DNA from: Burkholderiaceae bacterium
GTDB taxonomy: Bacteria > Pseudomonadota > Gammaproteobacteria > Burkholderiales > Burkholderiaceae_C
Length of the DNA stretch: 8,203 nt
Assembly: GCA_023262645.1 (NCBI GenBank)
Contig: JALRAA010000051.1
Coordinates: 1 to 8,203, forward strand
Direction of reading: 5' to 3'
This document shows positions 7,119 through 8,203 of this stretch, piece by piece. Numbering within the stretch: the first letter of the stretch is position 1; each line of letters starts with the position of its first letter. Made by a program: the position numbers and the translations under genes. The notes beneath the pieces were generated by a model. It was not told the origin of the DNA and did no database searches. It worked only from the letters and a program-made list of their open reading frames with translations.

Positions 7119-7143
7119 TCCCTCGCCTCTTTCGAAAACTTGG

Positions 7144-7935
7144 TTAAGACTTCTCTATGCGTTCAACAGCACTGGCATGCAAACAAATGGCAGCAGCCGC
7201 AGCGACATTCAATGACTCTTGGCCACCTGGTTGGGCAATTCTTATTCTTTGACATTCACCTGCAAACCATTCGGGACTGATGCCTTGCCCCTCATGACCA
7301 AATACCCACACACATGGCCAAGGCAAGCCAGCTTGTCCTGTGCGTTGGTGCAATAGCGTGCCTTGGTGAACATCGGTGACCAACACGGGCAGACCCATTG
7401 CATGCACCTGTTCAATGGCAACAGATTCATACATCTTCAAACCAAAATGTGAACCCATCGCTGCTCTGATCACTTTCTGTGACCACAAGGCAACGGTGCC
7501 GGAAGTTGTGATGATTTGCTTGAAGCCAAACGCAGCCGCACAGCGCAATATGGAGCCAGCGTTACCGGGGTCTTGTAGGTGATCTAAAACCACCGTAGGG
7601 AGCAACGGGTCTGGCTGGGTTGAAAGGCCAATTTCCAGACAAGCGAGAACCCATGGCGAGGAAGGCAATTGGCTCAAGGCCTGCATCAACGATTCAGGCA
7701 TGGATAACACTTGGTCGGCATGTTCAAGCCAACGCAAAGACTCAGCTGCGACTTTCGTGTCTGACAATACCAATTCCTTGAATCGCCAGCCCTGCTCAAC
7801 AGCCGCCTGACACAAATGCTCTCCTTCAATCCAAACCAGGTTGTCAGCCCGGTATGCGTTGTTGTCTCTCAAGGCGAGCCGTAAACGCCTATAAATGGTA
7901 TTGTTTTTGGATGAAATATGTTTGATCGCCATCAC
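7144..7935 (-). CDS. SpoU/TrmH-family (SPOUT) RNA 2'-O-ribose methyltransferase, 263 aa
   Basis: Members use S-adenosylmethionine to methylate a ribose 2'-OH in rRNA or tRNA; which RNA this one modifies cannot be told from sequence. An N-terminal RNA-binding-like region (about residues 1-105, with NAYRADNLVWIEGEHLCQAA) is followed by the SPOUT knot domain. The three family motifs are intact: motif 1 at 117-138 (LDHLQDPGNAGSILRCAAAF, with N125 and R131), motif 2 at 211-220 (VFGHEGQGIS, E215), and motif 3 at 231-252 (RIAQPGGQESLNVAAAAA, S241 and N243). It resembles RlmB/TrmH-type proteins, so a 23S rRNA 2'-O-methyltransferase is a fair guess. The first codon is GTG 7933-7935 or, equally good, ATG 7930-7932. 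It begins directly after the RNase HII stop, so the two were probably cotranscribed. It is followed by the carA leader. Confidence 0.92.
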   Translation of the reverse strand: MMAIKHISSKNNTIYRRLRLALRDNNAYRADNLVWIEGEHLCQAAVEQGWRFKELVLSDTKVAAESLRWLEHADQVLSMPESLMQALSQLPSSPWVLACLEIGLSTQPDPLLPTVVLDHLQDPGNAGSILRCAAAFGFKQIITTSGTVALWSQKVIRAAMGSHFGLKMYESVAIEQVHAMGLPVLVTDVHQGTLLHQRTGQAGLPWPCVWVFGHEGQGISPEWFAGECQRIRIAQPGGQESLNVAAAAAICLHASAVERIEKS

Positions 7936-8073
7936 TCAGGCCTGTGGATGGGCGTTGATCCACTGGGTCACCGGTGCAAAACTTTTGCGGTGCCAACAGG
8001 TCGGCCCTAGATTCGACAACGCATGCAAATGTTCGGCTGTTCCATACCCTTTGTGCTTTGCAAATCCGTACCC
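7936..8073 (-). pseudogene. rnhB: RNase HII C-terminal fragment (native side of the join)
   Basis: About 40-45 residues matching the end of RNase HII, the endonuclease that removes ribonucleotides from DNA: YGFAKHKGYGTAEHLHAL, then HRKSFAPV and a short tail to the stop. Composition matches the rest of the window, and the stop codon is followed directly by the start of the RNA methyltransferase. The native gene is presumably intact in the real genome and broken only in this sequence. The N-terminal four fifths, including the DEDD metal-binding residues, is absent. Confidence 0.75.
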
Positions 8074-8203
8074 TGGAAGATCAGTAAAATAAAATTTATT
8101 ATTTACGAGAAAAAGATTTGCAAGTCTTGTTTTCCCTGGCATAGAACTTGTTTTTACTAAATCTTTTGAAGCAAAAATTTTATTCATAAGACTTGATTTT
8201 CCT
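7936..8203 (-). CDS. Chimeric open frame: EngB/YsxC GTPase N-terminal part joined to RNase HII C-terminal end (5' end outside window)
   Basis: The frame is open from the right edge to the TGA at 7936-7938. From the edge it reads GKSSLMNKIFASKDLVKTSS, which holds the G1/P-loop end (GKSSL) of an EngB GTPase, then MPGKT (switch I region) and FTDLPGYGFAK, the G3 motif. It then reads HKGYGTAEHLHALSNLGP and HRKSFAPV, the conserved C-terminus of RNase HII (E. coli has YGFAQHKGYPT and HRRSFGPV). The EngB G4 and G5 motifs and all RNase HII catalytic acids are missing, so the product could do neither job. The ATG at 8185-8187 is an internal Met of SLMNK, not a start. GC drops from 66 of 120 bases (7936-8055) to 34 of 130 (8074-8203) by hand count. 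The RNase HII part belongs here, as its stop abuts the methyltransferase gene. The rest most likely comes from other DNA. Confidence 0.8.
   Translation of the reverse strand, partial: GKSSLMNKIFASKDLVKTSSMPGKTRLANLFLVNNKFYFTDLPGYGFAKHKGYGTAEHLHALSNLGPTCWHRKSFAPVTQWINAHPQA
8056..8203 (-). other. engB: AT-rich EngB/YsxC GTPase fragment (foreign side of the join)
   Basis: About 49 residues from the P-loop (GKSSL) through G3 (DLPG) to GYGFAK. EngB is a GTPase needed for 50S subunit assembly. Codons are strongly A/T-ending (AAA, ATT, TTT, AAT, TTA, CTT), unlike the neighbouring genes. The exact edge lies somewhere in 8056-8073, the GYGFAK codons that both families can share. The donor looks like an AT-rich bacterium; its group cannot be fixed from so short a piece. 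Confidence 0.7.

Noticed and set aside
7936..8187. A complete 83-residue small protein starting at the ATG at 8187
   Set aside because: The frame is open beyond that ATG to the window edge and encodes GKSSL of an EngB P-loop directly before it, so the ATG is internal.
7936..8203. A genuine novel EngB-RNase HII fusion enzyme
   Set aside because: Neither half keeps its catalytic or nucleotide-specificity motifs, and GC changes sharply at the join; a chimera explains it better.

Overview
The window looks like a piece of a Betaproteobacteria genome, order Burkholderiales, probably Comamonadaceae or a near relative. This rests on the protein sequences (FtsH starting MNNPWFSKMAVWLVIALVLF, RlmE, GreA) and on the gene order carA-carB-greA / yhbY / rlmE / ftsH, which I recall as typical of that group. 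No database search was possible. By eye, base composition is near 50% GC over most of the window, low for that family. All genes except yhbY lie on the minus strand, so the transcription order runs from high to low coordinates.

Layout, right to left. (1) 7936-8203: an open frame joining the N-terminal half of an EngB/YsxC-type GTPase (very AT-rich DNA) to the last ~40 residues of RNase HII (normal composition for this window). This is most likely a DNA or assembly chimera. (2) 7144-7935: a SpoU/TrmH-family RNA 2'-O-methyltransferase, starting directly after the RNase HII stop. (3) 6995-7143: a structured leader in front of carA, with a consensus -10 hexamer, a possible 20-codon leader ORF and competing inverted repeats. 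(4) 2573-6994: carA and carB, the glutaminase and synthetase subunits of carbamoyl-phosphate synthase, 6 nt apart. (5) 2070-2546: greA, 26 nt after carB. (6) 1606-2079: yhbY on the plus strand, overlapping greA tail to tail by 10 bp. (7) 917-1570: rlmE, divergent from yhbY. (8) 697-916: a 220-nt non-coding gap. (9) 1-696: the first 232 codons of ftsH, running off the left edge.

Functionally this is a housekeeping region. CarAB makes carbamoyl phosphate for pyrimidines and arginine. GreA rescues backtracked RNA polymerase. YhbY and RlmE act in large ribosomal subunit assembly and 23S rRNA modification. FtsH is the membrane AAA+ protease. I see no defence system, mobile element, CRISPR array, tRNA or rRNA. 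The two points most worth checking are the chimeric join at the right end and the carA leader. Several starts are non-ATG (ftsH TTG, rlmE TTG, carA GTG), each supported by a Shine-Dalgarno sequence.
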